Shown here one piece after another: positions 46,822 through 60,929 of a DNA stretch of 64,000 nucleotides. This stretch comes from Gonatopus flavifemur (Eukaryota; Arthropoda; Insecta; Hymenoptera; Dryinidae). The translations under genes and the position numbers were made by a program. Position 1 is the stretch's first letter. Every line of letters starts with the position of its first letter. The stretch spans positions 340,420-404,419 of the forward strand of contig JAFFJZ010000088.1 in the NCBI GenBank assembly GCA_018340375.1. Reading direction: 5' to 3'. Below the pieces are notes generated by a model. That model made no database searches, was not told the origin of the DNA, and saw only the letters and a list, made by a program, of their open reading frames with translations.

Positions 46822-48321
46822 CGTCTCATCATGTTCTAAAAACGTCGCATGTATGTCGCAGGAACATGCAAATGTCCCGTTTAGTTCTATTCATGTCTTC
46901 TTGCAATATTTCTTGGGACGTATTCAAGGAAGGTTTTCACAACGTTCCGCGGCGTTGCACGCTATGTTTTTAAAAGGTTAGTTTTATGGAAGCACGTTCA
47001 GAAAACGCGGGAAAGAACGTCCCGTAGTATATGAAAAGAACGTGCTCGGTACGTATTCATGTGCATCAAAGCGAAGGTACTCCTAAACATTTGGAAAATA
47101 TGTGCCTTGGGCACCAACACACACGGAACCAAGATTATGTTTATAGAACATCCAAAGAACTTTCTGTGCTGTCTGGGATACTTGATGCCTCCGATTGTGA
47201 AAGCCACTTGGCCCCAGGGGTCACGATTCAGCGAATGAGAATCCAGCTTTCTAGCCCCAGGGGCTAGCCCTGCCTGCAATCGGAAGCATCCATTGTCTCT
47301 ACATCGTGGACCATTTTTAGGCAACTCTAATGTTTTAAAGATGTCTCTAAAATATTGATGGTACACATTTAGGTGCTGTATGGGCAGGGCCTCCAATAGA
47401 TTTCGTCTGATTCTGACAAATACCCAATACTTTTCTGAAAATTTTCAGTAGAATATTACTTGATCTGAGAATATTATTATTGTTGCAGAAAATGTCAAAA
47501 ATTTCTGAAGAAAAGTGCCAATTGATGACACCATCGCTTCATATGAAGAGTTAAATACAGAGATGAAAGCTTTTGATGAGCGTTGCCGGAAAAAGTTTGA
47601 AAAATGAGAGATTAGAAATGGGAGAAATAAATACCCAATTGATGGGCGGAAAGGTAGAATCGGAAATACTATAACATAAAACTGGAATCCATCAGAAAAG
47701 AAAGAAAGAATTGTGAACAACACGATTTTTCAAAATTCAAATTATCAATTTTCGTATCAACTTTTTGTCGTGGCTTGTGAAAATCCGTCTAATAATTTTA
47801 AAAGATATTGAAGGGTTCTAAATATTTTAATAAGCTGATCTTAAATTCTTGTTAAAAATACATGTGATGAAATGAGGAATGAAATATCTCAAATTGAAAT
47901 AAACAATCACATGTGTACAGGACATGGAAGCTTTGGAGATATCGAACTATCAGAGCAGAAATTTTCCATAAGGTCATCGCTCGATATGATCGGTTTATGA
48001 TCAGATCCTGATCAGCAACTAATTGAATTTGTCACGCAAATGCCCGATTAAATTTACTCGAAATCATACAACGGCCCACAGTGAATATTTCCCCATCAAC
48101 ATTTCAAACATTCTATCATGTTCTCTAAATGATATCAGAAAGTTCTCTAATGCGTTGATTTCGGGAATCTTTTAGATGCCTTTCTTGTAAGGTCTGGAAG
48201 TGATCTGAGTTAACTGGGGTTATAATACTGCTTGTACGGAAATATTTATGAGCCTGTATTGCTAAAACTACGGTGTTTTGATGACTCGATTATTCTGATT
48301 AGTAATCCCAGAATACGGAGC
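46822..48321. other. Downstream region, only remnants
   Basis: It has a short palindrome at about 47185-47293 (GATGCCTCCGATTG with CAATCGGAAGCATC) with inner TAGCCCCAGGGGCTA. There is also a plus-strand stretch, about 47513-47607, reading VPIDDTIASYEELNTEMKAF that looks like a decayed exon. Neither is long enough to name. Confidence 0.4.
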
Positions 48322-49476
48322 CAGTGTCGCCAGATTTAAAAATGAAATTATACTACCGGGTAGAACAAAAAAATACTACAGAAATACACTAGAAAATTTC
48401 TAAGAACTTACTAGAAATTGACAAATGAGCGAATTTCGAGCTATTGAACTTCCGGTACATTTTCGTTTCGGGGCATCGTTCTTTGCGGATATTTCACTGT
48501 TAAGGACTAAAAACATTAATGAATGAGCGTTGATATAAGCAAAAGCGGAATGTGCAGAATCTCAAGAAGAGGTTCTGCGCATCCTGTTATGCTTATACTT
48601 ATGTTATTTCCGTACGTGTGTAGTAGATTTTCGTGCTTACTCTTTTACCTTCCGAAAACGGCAGAATGGCGTTCGCGTCTTTCGAAATCTGCAGAAATGA
48701 ACGATACTATTGAATAAAAAATATTTGGAACAATGAACATCCCAAGTAGAATTTCCTCCGATTAAAGAAAGAAGAGTGGCTCTGTCCGGGCCCTATCCGG
48801 GTCCAGACTTTTCCAACCATGGCCTGGAATGAGCTGATTTACATTTCTACCCAGGATTCCCTTTCCAGGACACGAATTTTTTGGATTAACCATCTCTCGG
48901 GATATTTACCTTCCAGGATATAATAGGGCTACCGAGAGAGTACTCCTCAGATATTCTATAGTTCAGTGCATTCAGTCACATACTGTAATACTTCAGTACT
49001 TTTTTCCTCTGTTCAACACACCTAATTCGATTTTTCTCTTTATTGGCTGAGGAACTCCATTTTTTTAATAAATAACTCAATTCTATACTACTTTCCTCTA
49101 ACCGGACTAATGTAGGGAGTGCTCATTCCAGTATGTATAAAGTTCAATGTGCTAAATTGGAAACAAATTCCCATTGCTGAATTCAACATTTTTCCTCCAA
49201 GCACTGTTTCTGATTACTTCCCTGAAAACAAGCTGATTACTCCAATCCAATCAAAGCATAAATTGGAAAAGAGATAAAACTGTAACTCTGCAACGTTTTG
49301 TGAGTTCGTTAGGTAATCCCTCCCATCTCATACACTGATAATTTTGATTTGTCTTAAAAATACCATGTTTATACTACTTATTCTTGAAAATTACTACAAA
49401 AATCCTACTGGATTGAATTCAGGCCTGAACAATACTTTTTACGGTAGTACTAAAAATACTACATCTGGCGACACTG
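48322..49476. mobile_element. hAT-like element with CAGTGTCGCCAGAT ends (1.16 kb)
   Basis: The two inverted ends are CAGTGTCGCCAGATTTAAAA and, reversed, CAGTGTCGCCAGATGTAGTA, with ATACTACCGGG/GTACTACCG inside. A CAG terminus suggests hAT. Flanks (TACGGAGC and ACCGGGAG) are alike but not identical, so the duplication is uncertain. No coding sequence was found. Confidence 0.65.
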
Positions 49477-50849
49477 ACCGGGAGCTGGCGGTCTCACCAT
49501 GCAACCCTTTGTGACTATCACAAGCTTGCTGCACGCACCAGCAGAGAATAATAAGAAATAACACTGTAGTACAATGTAGTTACTGACTACAAATGTACTT
49601 TTCCTGTCTTCAAATTAACTTTTGATAAGACTGCGGTAATCTCTAAAAGGTACATGGTGGGGGCCGCCAGTTTCCGCATTTTAGGATCATGGATTTCATT
49701 ACTGTATCGGTTCAATTCAAAGAGACCCTGACGACACAATAAAAGAATGAATTAAATAACTGCTATTATGGTTCAGCCAAGAAAGCTTAGATATCATTTT
49801 CAGATGATTGTATTTGAAATTGAGATGTAAAATAAATGAGCACGAGAATGTAATATGAAAGTAGCTTTTATATAGCTTAAAAATAGTTTTCCAAGACGGT
49901 AAGACCCTTAAGCGTTGCATTAATATGTACTCGGGTTCGTCCGAAAGGTGATACAGGGATAAGTCACAAATTACTATTACAGGTTTCTTCGGGTCTTATT
50001 TAGAGAACTGTGAGGGATAATTCCTGTACGGGTCTATAAGGGTTGCCCCAGGAACACCAGTAAAAATGAAAACTCCTGCAACACGTCTGCACTAGTCGCG
50101 CACTTATATTCACGCTCCTGTAACACTCCGCAACAGATCCAAAAATTCGTGAGATTCTTGGTTCAAAATCAAAGCGCCCATAACATACCCGCACCAGACC
50201 TGCACACGCATATATATGTCTGCACCACGCCCGCAACAGGTATGTACGTTTTTCCTGTTCTGAAACTATATATAGACGTGGTGCAAGCATATCGCAAGAG
50301 GCTTTTTCTCATCTCCATTAAATCAGTACAATTTTTCTGAATCTCTGATAATTTTGCAATTAGTGAAATTTCAGAATAAGAATAAACGAAATAAAAAACT
50401 TTCTAAGGCTCAAACGTAAAAGTTGTAAGAGAAATCTTCACTCATACAAAAAATTCGGTGTGTTACTGCTTTCGAACGCGTGCATATTCAAAGGAACTCC
50501 AAACAACGCCGTGTGTGTATGACACAAATTATTTTTCCCAAAATTTATATTGGTTTTCCTCTTACATCCATTACGCAAAGAGTAGGAGTTGTAATTTGGT
50601 ATGAAACATTCCGACAAACTTTGAACGTGAGGACTCCAGTCATTGCATGGTGTTATAGTGTATGAAGCAATGAAATCATAATATGCTGTAACACTTACAT
50701 ACCTTTCTCAATCAATGAAGATGGTATGTATAAAGTGATATTTTGATTTTATTGCTTTATTTTCGAATAATTTGTCAGAAAAGATTTGGCTCGGATTGCA
50801 TCGTCGGATTGCTGGTGGTATCATAAGGGCTTTCTTGAACGTGGTAGGA
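49477..50849. other. No gene; CpG and GT-rich motif region near 50040-50290
   Basis: The stretch with CCTGCACACGCATATATATG and GCACCACGCCCGCAACAGG, reversed, resembles words at 53730-53970, outside the right arm of the large inverted repeat. GTGATACAGGGAT at 49949 recurs as GTGATACGGGGAT near 54437. Confidence 0.45.
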
Positions 50850-53555
50850 CTATGAATATGTAGGTACACAAATACAGAATATAGGTATAGTCTAAGCGAG
50901 AAAAACTTTGCGCCAAACGTTTGTGTGGAAATAGAAATTGATGTGAAATTTAAAAATATTTTACCATAGTGCTTACCTGGGATTGCGCCGTAGACATAAA
51001 TCTAGCAGTAAAATCACTCTCCATTCCTATAAAATTCGTGATTACGCGAAATGATTTGACATTTCGTCGTCGCCATGTTGATTTCGAAAATATCTTGAGA
51101 TGCAACTGGCAGCTGCGTTTCAAAGTAATCATTTGATTATTTTTGTATATTCAAATTTCAAGGTTTTCGAAATAATCAATCGATTGATGATTTTTTCAAT
51201 ATTGCACGTGATTTTATCGTAATAGAACTTATATGTATATACAGATGAAACTATTCCGCATGGAAAAATTACATTACACTTCCCATGAACCCTTCATAAA
51301 TGTGATTGAATTGAGATCTGATTGGACTGAGTTTGGTTATCATCAAGCATAAAATTTGATCGAAAAAATTTTTATTAATTTATAAAATAAAAGGACCATT
51401 TATTTAGAGAAAGAACGATCTTTGATTATGATGAACGAATTGTACGTGTAACGGTCAATTACCGATACATCGTTTTCTCACATTATTCTACATACGGTTA
51501 TGTGAAATATTTATTTAATACACTCATGCATATTCCACGTTAAATGCAACGAAATTTTTAGACTTGAATATTTGTTCATGATGAATTAAATCTACGATAT
51601 ACATTATCACTTTCTCAGCACATTATGGGGTAAAATTGTAACTGCGAAAATTCACGATGGAAAAAATTTTTTGTTATTCTGAACATGGTAATAAAAAATA
51701 CTTACTCCCAAAACGTCGCTTTTGACTGCATTTCACGATATTCTCAAAAGCAACACGGCGACGGTGAACTGTCGAACTCACGTATTTACGAATTTTACAG
51801 GAAAATAGAGGTAAAGCCCACACTGAGAGATATTCATTATCAAAAATACTGGTTTTCCCATTGAGTCGGGGTTATCGCCCGACTTTGACATAACGATTTT
51901 ATATACCTGGCTTGAGATCACAAATTGATGAGAAAAAACAGTAATTTTTCATGCTCGAAGTTTGAAAATTAAAACCAGAGAGAGAGATGAGAATTCATGT
52001 TGAAAAACAGTAATCTTTTATCATATACAAGTTGTAAACGACAATTCTTAATTGATGACACTGATATGAATTGAAAACCATCCCATTTTCAAGATTCATT
52101 GTTGTTCATCTCATTGTTGCGTGGCTGAAATAAGCCAGTTTTGTGATCACGGAACAATGATGTTCGATGCCAGTGAGGATAAAATTTTTTTCGATTAAAA
52201 TAACGCTATAAAAAATTACTGATATTCCCATCAATTTGTAATCACATGTCAAGTATATCCCTCGTCTACTGAACAAAAACCAGTAATTTTCAATGATGAA
52301 TTCTTCTCAGTGCAGGTAAACTGGGCAATCCCGGGTAAGCACAGTGGTATAATATTTTTTTCGTATCAATTACTATTCCGCACAAACGTTTGGCGCAAAA
52401 TAGCAATGGTGAGATGAAATTGAAAAATATTACACCATAGTGCCTGGAAGTACGCCTTGAATATGAATCCAGCGCGGTGGGAATCCAAGAGGCGTATCCA
52501 GGGGATGGGTCTAAGGAGAGTCCGGACCCCCTAAATCCCAGCGCTGCTGCATTTTTAAATATCCGTATATATAGATGTACATCATGCTGCGTTTCACTTA
52601 AAAAAAAATTCTGGATACGCCCTTGATAGGATCATTTCGATTCATATTAAAGAAAATTAGTACGCTGCATTCGGAACGTTTGACAGTCATCACCACCATA
52701 TTAGAATATCGTGAAATAAGTTGGAGTTGTTTTGGAGGAAGAAACCTAAACATTCTTTCTATGGTCAGAATATCAAGGAAGTTTTTCAGCAATTATAAGC
52801 TATTCAAAGTTTCTACTGTAAAGCAAAATATGTTGTAAAAAGTGTTGTAACGTATATATTAAACATTATATATAAATGTATTTTGTGTCAAGTATGTCGC
52901 TTATTTATGTTTATACTTTTGGACGTATAAATTTTTATGTAAACGCTTTTGGCGGAATTATAATCAAACGATGTATCGGTAATTGACCGTTACGTACAAT
53001 TCGTTCATCATAATCGAATCGTTCTTTCTCTAAATAAATGGTCTCTTTTCACAATGGATAAAATTTTATCTGATCAAATCTTATGCGGGATGTGTAAACT
53101 AATGATCTCAATTCAATCACATTTTATGAAGGTTCATAGGAAGTGTAATGTATAATTTTTCCATGCGGAATAGTTCATTCGTATATACATATAAGTTCTA
53201 TTACGATAAATCACTGCAATATTGAAAAATTCCATCAATCGATTGATTATTTCGAAAACGGAATTTAGATATAATAAAATAATCAAATATTCACTTTGAA
53301 ACGCAGCTGCCACTTGCATCTTAAGATATTTTCAATATCGGCACTTGGTGACGACGAAATGTCAAATCGTCGCGTATTCACAATTTTACAGAGAGAATGG
53401 CAGACTCACCACTACAGCAGCTATGTTATGGCGCAATCCCAAATCAGCACTATATGGTGAAATATTTTTAGAACACATCAGTGCTATTTTGCACAAAAGT
53501 TTGGAGCAAAGTTTTCCTCACCTTTATGTATACCTATGTGCTATATTGTGTGCCT
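50850..53555. repeat. Large inverted repeat, arms about 600-650 bp, spacer 1.5 kb
   Basis: The left arm is 50850-51495 and the right arm about 52965-53555. Shared blocks include TAAGTTCTATTACGATAAA, ATCGATTGATTATTTCGAAA, TTCCATGCGGAATAGTT and GTATCGGTAATTGACCGTTA, all in opposite orientation. A module with GCGCCAAACGTTTGTG and AATATTTTACCATAGTGC also occurs inside the spacer (about 52316-52460). Confidence 0.88.
51821..52312. mobile_element. CACTGAG palindromic MITE, copy 4 (492 bp)
   Basis: The ends are CACTGAGAGATATTCATTAT and, reversed, CACTGAGAAGAATTCATCAT. The arms share AATACTGGTTTT and ATCACAAATTGATG. CA flanks both ends. Confidence 0.82.
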
Positions 53556-54070
53556 ACACATTTACTCACTGCTCAGAGGAGAGTACTCGCACGCATTGCA
53601 AAGCAATGTTCGTGACACACATGTCTAGTGTTGGATACTGGTACAGCTCTATTTCAAGAAAATGCATGTTCATGGAGCAGTGCGGATCTTGGTGCAGCGT
53701 TCCAGGATTTATCATATCGTCTGTTTCCTGTGCAGGTTTAGGTACGGCTATGGTGCAATCGTGTTGCGGGTGTACGGTTCGCCAAATGGCCTTGGTGCAA
53801 ACGTGGTGCGGGCATAATCATTTTTTTGTGGGCAGGAGTGTTTTAACAGATGCGTTTGGCATGCCTGGTACTGTTATCAGAGCGTGGGTGCAGGGTAGCA
53901 CAGTGTGTTTTGGAGTTCAAGTGGATGCGCCTGGCTTTACATCCGTAACAGTACTACGGCGTATATTTTCATTTCAGCAGTTTGAAATTTTAACTCAGGC
54001 ATTGACTATGAGGAAGAAGGTGACTATGCACATGTTAAATTTTGCACTGATTCATTTCAAAGAATTATAG
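53345..54070 (+). other. 241-codon open frame overlapping the inverted repeat arm, unsupported
   Basis: This is the longest unbroken frame in the window outside transposon genes. It overlaps the right arm for its first 70 codons and then a GTGC/GCGGG-rich stretch (QSCCGCTVRQMALVQTWCG). I see no domain, and the left arm does not keep the frame. It is probably a chance frame in stop-poor repeat DNA. Confidence 0.25.
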
Positions 54071-56764
54071 GAACCTTGGAGACTATACACAAACCATAAT
54101 GAAAATTTATACAAACATTGTAAGTCGAGTTTCTGTGTTATGCCATAGTAAATTTTCTTACAATATAATAAGTTTAATTACAAGTCAGTATGTTCCCCTA
54201 TTCCTATGATTCCATAATTAAATTTAACTTTATAAATTTCTCTCAATTTGCAGGATTCTAGTAGGAGTACGAGGAGTCAAGATTATCAATACTGCAGTTC
54301 TACGTTAGTTCTGCATGAGGAATCTGGGTTTATAGAGAAGGAAATTTTTAGAAGATAGTAGCGATATAAAGATACCACATGTGGTTTGTAACCAGGAACG
54401 GTGAAGCGTAAAATAAATATCACGTTCACCCAGGAGTGATACGGGGATTGGTCATCAAAATGCTATTATAAGTTCGAATCGGTATTCAATCCGGGTGCTA
54501 TTTGAAAAGGCACAGTTACTTTTCTAACCAAGACTCCGGGACATACCCGAGAACAGTGAGACGTTATAAATATGTATCCGAGTTCATGGCTTGGGTATTT
54601 TTTTTCAGGATTAATCACTTTAAATGCCCCACCACACCGTCTGAATCATTCTCCGGGGTGTATCTGAGTTTTACGGAAGCTAAAGAATAAGTTTATAGTA
54701 AATGACTGTGTAAGTGACTTGTCATTTCGGAATTTAGTTGATGATAGAAGCTTGGTCTCCCTCCGCAGGTGCAGGGTCGCACATCTCACTGCGGTACCAA
54801 CGTTGATTTGGTTAGGTTTTTCTATCATGTGATGGACAAGAAATCATTTGCAATATATATAATCGAATTTTAACAAAACAGTTTTCAGCGCCAGAATATG
54901 AATCGAAATTTTTAGATAAATCCGAAATAAGACCCGATCAGATCTGGTCCAGAACCGGTGGCCTGTAAGGAACCGGATAAAAGCCAGATAAACCTCCGAT
55001 CGTTATCCGAGTCTTCAACTTCCAATTCACGTGAGAAAAATTCTGAACGAGACCGGATGGTTCTGGTGCGAGACCAGGACACGAAAAGCTCCGGATAAAG
55101 CATCGTATACAGCGGTTAGTTTCCGCAATTTATCCCGGTCCTCAGAAATCACGGTTCTCTCTGTTTTTCAGCCTATTAACTGCCACACTTCATGGTATAG
55201 CATAGATTGCCATACTGAGGTCGTGGCTCCAACATGAACATACACCGTAAGCTATGCGTACATATGTATCTTGATAAATTAAGTTTTAAATGTTTATTTT
55301 CAGTGAATAATTTCTGAAGGAAGGAATCCATTTCGAATTGTGAAAAGAAAGAGTATGTGTGCAACAGCCATCATATTCTCATTGATCGATGCGTATTTTC
55401 GCTTCTAAATTACATTATCACTGTATCATGAAGAGAGTTATGAAACATGGACAATCATGTCGCTAGGGTGGAATGAGGTGAAGAAACTCTAAAAGTGATG
55501 ACCTGATTGCCTGGAGAAGTTAATTATCGAGTTTCTTGATGGTAATTTAAGATTGAATGGGGTCAGTCTAACAGTGTGGCAACTCATGGTTAAAGCAGGG
55601 CCTGCATCAATTTCAGTTACGATCGATTGTGGGTCCATACAGTTTTCCCCATTGTTTGAGAGATGAACTAAGCTGTTTACGAATTCTAATGTGTTTTAAC
55701 TTGCCCGAACATGCACCAAACCCAATGAATTCGTTTTATAACTAGAAGAACTATTAAATATTTAGACATGGTGTTAGCGCTTGGAAGACGTTAGAATGAA
55801 CGCGACACAGCTACTAAGTGTTTAGTTGTGATGATAAAAATTTAGTGAAATACATCAAATGAAAAATTTAGTTATATTAAAAAATATTGTGGATTCATTC
55901 AACTGAAAATTTTAACAGTTGAATATAAAACATTTCGGTTCAGGCAACTTACATTTTTATTGATATCATTTTTGGTCACTGTAACTAGACAGGTTTCAAT
56001 TGTGTGGGGAAGCATAATATTTGCAAATCCACGTATTTAAGAATCCGAAAACCAAAGCTTTTTGTGTCTATGATTTAGCAGAGTTTTTCTTGAGTTCGGA
56101 GAAACATGTTCATGCAGATCTAATAAATGGTTTGGATCATGGATGGTTGTGTTTGGTTTCGATGTTTAGTGTATTGCTAAAATATAGCTGATACAGCTAA
56201 ATTTCTTCCGTGCAGAGGAGAGTGTACAATTTTGGAAGAAAAAGAACAATTCCCTTATAATATAATTTTGACATAACCCAAGTAACACGAATGTCCACTT
56301 AGCATGTTCTACGAATCTTCTTAGCACATTGAACGTCTATGCATGAATACAGACATTCTCAGCATGCTATACGAATGCTGTGCTAATAGGGAACTAAAGA
56401 ACAATATATTAGGATAAATTACAAAGTCGCTTCCACAGAAAGCATTGAACGCGGGTCGTTGGAATCGGGCGTTGGGCTGTAACTCAGAGCTACCGCAGGT
56501 TTCTTGGACAAATGCATGTTCTTTGCATATATCAATTTGCGCCCATTTGTCAAACTTACTTTCGAAAGCTAAGTCGCGTCAAGATAAAGGTGGGAATGGT
56601 TTTCCTCAAGATACCTAGGTACACATTTACTCTCTCATGAAAAATAACATTTTTATATAAAAACAATCCTCTTTTGTAAACTACAGATGAGGGAATAAGT
56701 TGTTCATGAAAGGTAAATGTATCATAAATGAGGTTCCCCAATTTACGAACATATCATTCAAAAC
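54071..56764. other. 2.7 kb without a supported gene
   Basis: It has a GC-richer patch at 54905-55150 with repeated CCGGAT and GGACCAGAAC-like words, and a GCATGNTNTACGAAT-type direct repeat near 56310-56390. No frame has motifs. Confidence 0.4.
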
Positions 56765-57657
56765 CATCATCATCATCATCATGGAAGTAATCAGTCTTAT
56801 GTGACTGGTTTGATGAAATCCTTTAACCCTCTCTGTTATCTAACTCATTCTCCTTGTTTTTTTGCATATCTACGACAACCCTTATCTTGTATAATTTGCT
56901 TCATATAACTTAATCTAGGTCTACCTCTTCGAGTTTACCATTCATTTTTCTTTCCAATATTGTTTTCAATAAGCTATCATGTGTACGTAATGTGTGCCTA
57001 TCAGATTACTTCTTCTTTTCACGACCTGTCTCAAAAAGACTTCTTTTTCATTACCTTCTCAAGTACTTCCTCATTTTCCTCTCTCTATCCATAATTCTAA
57101 GCATCCTTCTATAACTTTCACATGTCAAAGCTTCGAGTCTTCAATTTGAAGTTATTTTCAGTGTCCAAGTTTCGCAACCATGTAATGCATGCTCCAAACG
57201 TAACTCTTCAGAGATTTCTTCCTCACTGCTAAATAATATTCTTTGAACATAGTAACAAAGTGTTTCTTTTTGGTGAAGCCTATTTTCCTTGTGCTATTCA
57301 TGCATCTTACCTATATTTTTATTTTATGAGCTTTCATGAATTTATACTCCTAGATATTTAAATTCTTTGACGACATGAATTGTGTCACATATTTGACGAT
57401 TATTATTGGTGTTTCGCTGTTGTACAAATCATGAATTTTGTTTTGTCATGTATATTCATACAATATTTTGTCTTGTGATGTTTTTCTGTGTTGAAATTAT
57501 TTTCTAACTCAGCACTATTCGTAATAATATGTCATCCATGATCTATAGCTTTGACTACCTTGAATCTGTAATTTCAATGGCACTCATCCTCAACTTCGTT
57601 CATTGCTTCTTCTATATACAAATTTTAAGAAAATCAGTGGCGATAGTGAGCATCCTT

Positions 57658-60600
57658 CAAGTGGCCACAGACCGGGAAAACCGGGAAAACCGGGAATTAT
57701 CAGAATTTTATTTAACTTAGGCTTATCAGGAAATTTCGGGAATCTTCCAAGTGATCAGGAATTTTCATTTTCATAGAAATCTTATACTAAACATCTACTT
57801 TGATATTGATTTTTCATAAGGCTCAAATTTCTAAAATCAGCTCGAATTAAATTTTGATTCCCATAATTCAATGAAATGTACAGAAATGATATTGATATGA
57901 GCTCTTTATATTAGAAATGAGTCTAAATTATTTGTGAAATATTTTTTTATTATAAAACAAGAAACTTGATTTACACTCCAATTCCCATGCGGCCCATGCG
58001 AACTAACTGTGAATTTAGAAGGGTACTTACTAGAGAGAATGGGGTACATATTAATTTATACATGACCTGTATCCTGAACGAAAACTTGCAATAAAATTCC
58101 GACATCTTGCGAGGACTAACTACAATTCGTAAAGCGGAAAAAAGTATCCGGAAAGTACATTACAAATTACTATATTGCTGGCAAGTACGAGACAGACTTT
58201 CCTTTATGATGACATTTACTCAGTACTTTTTCACAAAATTACTATATCCGATAGTAGAATATGCAAGGATCCTTCTGTATTATACTATCAGATCACAGAA
58301 ATGTTAATTTTTACTACGAAATACGGAAGTAAATATCGATATGTTATAATATAACATTTCTCTCCGTGTATAACTTCGTTTTAAAACCACATTCCTTTGT
58401 TTCAATGAATTAATGAGTTCAATCAATTTTATGTCTTTTGTTGACTCAACATTTTTTCAAAACGACATTCAAGCAAAGAGAAACGTCTAAAATTTCAAAA
58501 ATATAAACATCTGAATCATTTCAATCCACAGAATGCTTTTCTACAGAAATATGTTTAGAGTCGGAAACACTATCTTTGAGATCAGGTCAAAGCGGTGAAT
58601 AAGATTATTCCTTTTCATTGTCATAAAAGGTGTTTTTATATCGACTGAAGGAAATTGTTATTGTTGCCTGAAAACATTCAATAACTCAAAAAACGATGCT
58701 GCAAGTAGCTCGAGGAAGTAGCTCAAGTACAGGGCCGCGGCGATGGGTGTCTTTTTTGCGCATAATTTTGCTCTGCGCATGAATACAAAAATCGGGCTAC
58801 TTTCTCGGACTAATTCAGCATCTCGTTCAAGTGTTATATTTCTCCCTCCTGATTCGCTTAAAGCCAGAAAATAATAAATGCCTGTTTTTCTTTCTTCTGG
58901 AATGAAAATTATATGATAACAATTATTTCCATTTCATTCACTCCTACCTGAAAAAGATAGACACAGGAAATTCAGATCTAATTTCTGTATAGGAAAGAAA
59001 TGAATGCCGTTGAGCTGTACACTGAAAAAACATAGCTTCAAGTGAAGAAGAAAATCCGTTTATTTCCAATAGAGATAAGATCTCTCTCAATTCATGTATA
59101 TATTTTATTGTATCGGTGACCATTCAATCGAATCGATAAAGCATATTTTGAAACGAAGAAATATACATTTGAATGAGAGAAATATTTCTTTCACTGTGGA
59201 AAGAATGATTTTGTCTAAAGCAGTAATTTTCTCCGACAAGTCTACAATGAGATATTGAGAAGCGACAAACCTACCCAGACAGCGCAAGAATACTGCAAAG
59301 TTCATTTGGCGTTTTTGGAATAGTCCCGTGCATCAACCAACAGACACTTTACAGGTGGTCCGATTCAAGCCAAATCGTTTTCTACTATATACATACAAAG
59401 TTCTCTCTTCATTTGATTGAAGCTATCTAGTTAATGCAAGGTCGTGATTGGTCAATTCTCTTAGAAAGGGATCATGTGAAAACACTGATTCGCCTGTTGC
59501 CTGATTGATTTCTCTTGGAATATAGTGGAGTTTCTCATTTGTTTCATTTGATGCAGCCATTAACGGCAGTTCATATGGATTATAGCGTGCTGTTTGGTTC
59601 TGCGTGATAGATGTTATTCGTTCAGCATGATTCTCCAATTGATATGTATAATTATGATATCACGCAAAAATACTGAGAGAAATTTAAGATTGTTGTTTTC
59701 ATTTGGATTATTTCTAAGTCAATCACTGATTTGTTTCAATAAATAATTAGAACTTGAAAGAGCATATATCATTCAAGTTACACTGGCAAAAAATATTTAT
59801 TTGTTCTCTTCGTAAAATTTATTTTTAGAAATCAAGTATTCAATTTGATACAGAAATTGATGATGTCGGAGATGGCAGTTTATTTATTTGAAGATAGAAG
59901 TCATTGGGGCCAGCATTCTGTTATTTGTGATTTAATTGAATAAGCTGTAATCCCCAAAATGTACTATGGAGAAACCGAAGAATCAAGCCCTATTTATTAT
60001 TAACGAAAATTTTGGAGGTGGGTGAATATGTTATGTTCAAGATAATTACCAATGTTTAGTTTTATTCCAAACTTTATATAAACAAGTAGAAGAGCCTTCA
60101 GCGAATCAATTGTGGGAATCCAAAGAAATCGTTTCTTCCGTCATAATTAGTGACATGCAAGCTGGCTCAGGGCATTAATAAGTACAAATGTGTATCACAG
60201 ATTGATAAGGATTTGATGAAATATTTTCTGTGATGAATCAATGGACTTGTTCTGATCAAAGAATCTTTTTGTCAGTATGATATTTCCCTTGGTCCCCTTG
60301 AAATAATATTTTTTTTCGTAGTACCTATATGCGTAATATCTCCATGAATTAACTTTCATTGATAATGGTTTACTTGCAACAATTATATAATTCTCTCAAA
60401 TATGAGTCTCCACAGTTCCACCCGAATCAAACCAATTCTTATATGGAGACCGAATAATCTTTCACTTCAAGAAATCTATTGCTATTCATATCCTGCGTTT
60501 CATTAATTCAAGCAAAGGCATTATAACATCGAAGATCTTGTGATGGATATTTGCATTTTTTTTAAAATAATGTCTTCTGATTTTCTTTATCAACATCATG

Positions 60601-60929
60601 TCATAATATTTCGATTCTCGATTCTGGGGTAGTGGAATATTGTATACAATGACTATTGTATTGTATTGTATTTTTTGAACAATAGTTCAATTTTATTTAT
60701 CATCAATTAAATGGATAATATGATTTCTTGATGGGAAACATAAGAGGTATGTCTTATTTTTACTCTAGAACTGGAGAAAGACTCAGTGTACTTGAATGGG
60801 TCCAGATTATGGTGAATAACTTGCGAAAAAAGTTGAATACCGAAATATCAGGGAAAAATGTGCGAATAGTCCTGGAAAACCTGGAAGTATCAGGGGAAAT
60901 TTTGTCAGCCTTTTTTTGTGGCCACCCTG
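57658..60929. mobile_element. TIR element with CAAGTGGCCACA/CAGGGTGGCCACA ends, 6-bp duplication (3.27 kb)
   Basis: The left end is CAAGTGGCCACAGACCGGG and the right, reversed, CAGGGTGGCCACAAAAAAAG. ATCCTT flanks it exactly at 57652-57657 and 60930-60935. Both ends are followed by runs of ACCGGGAA or TCAGGGGAAA-like words. No transposase was recognised in the 3.2-kb interior. It is inserted in the RT gene between RQG and CSLSPL. Confidence 0.88.

Noticed and set aside
46695..46974. A second open frame overlapping exon 3 (IDGTYLPIQHREVFW...)
   Set aside because: It is open for about 90 codons but does not join the upstream exon frame at the acceptor. The exon 3 frame does join and has a proper stop.
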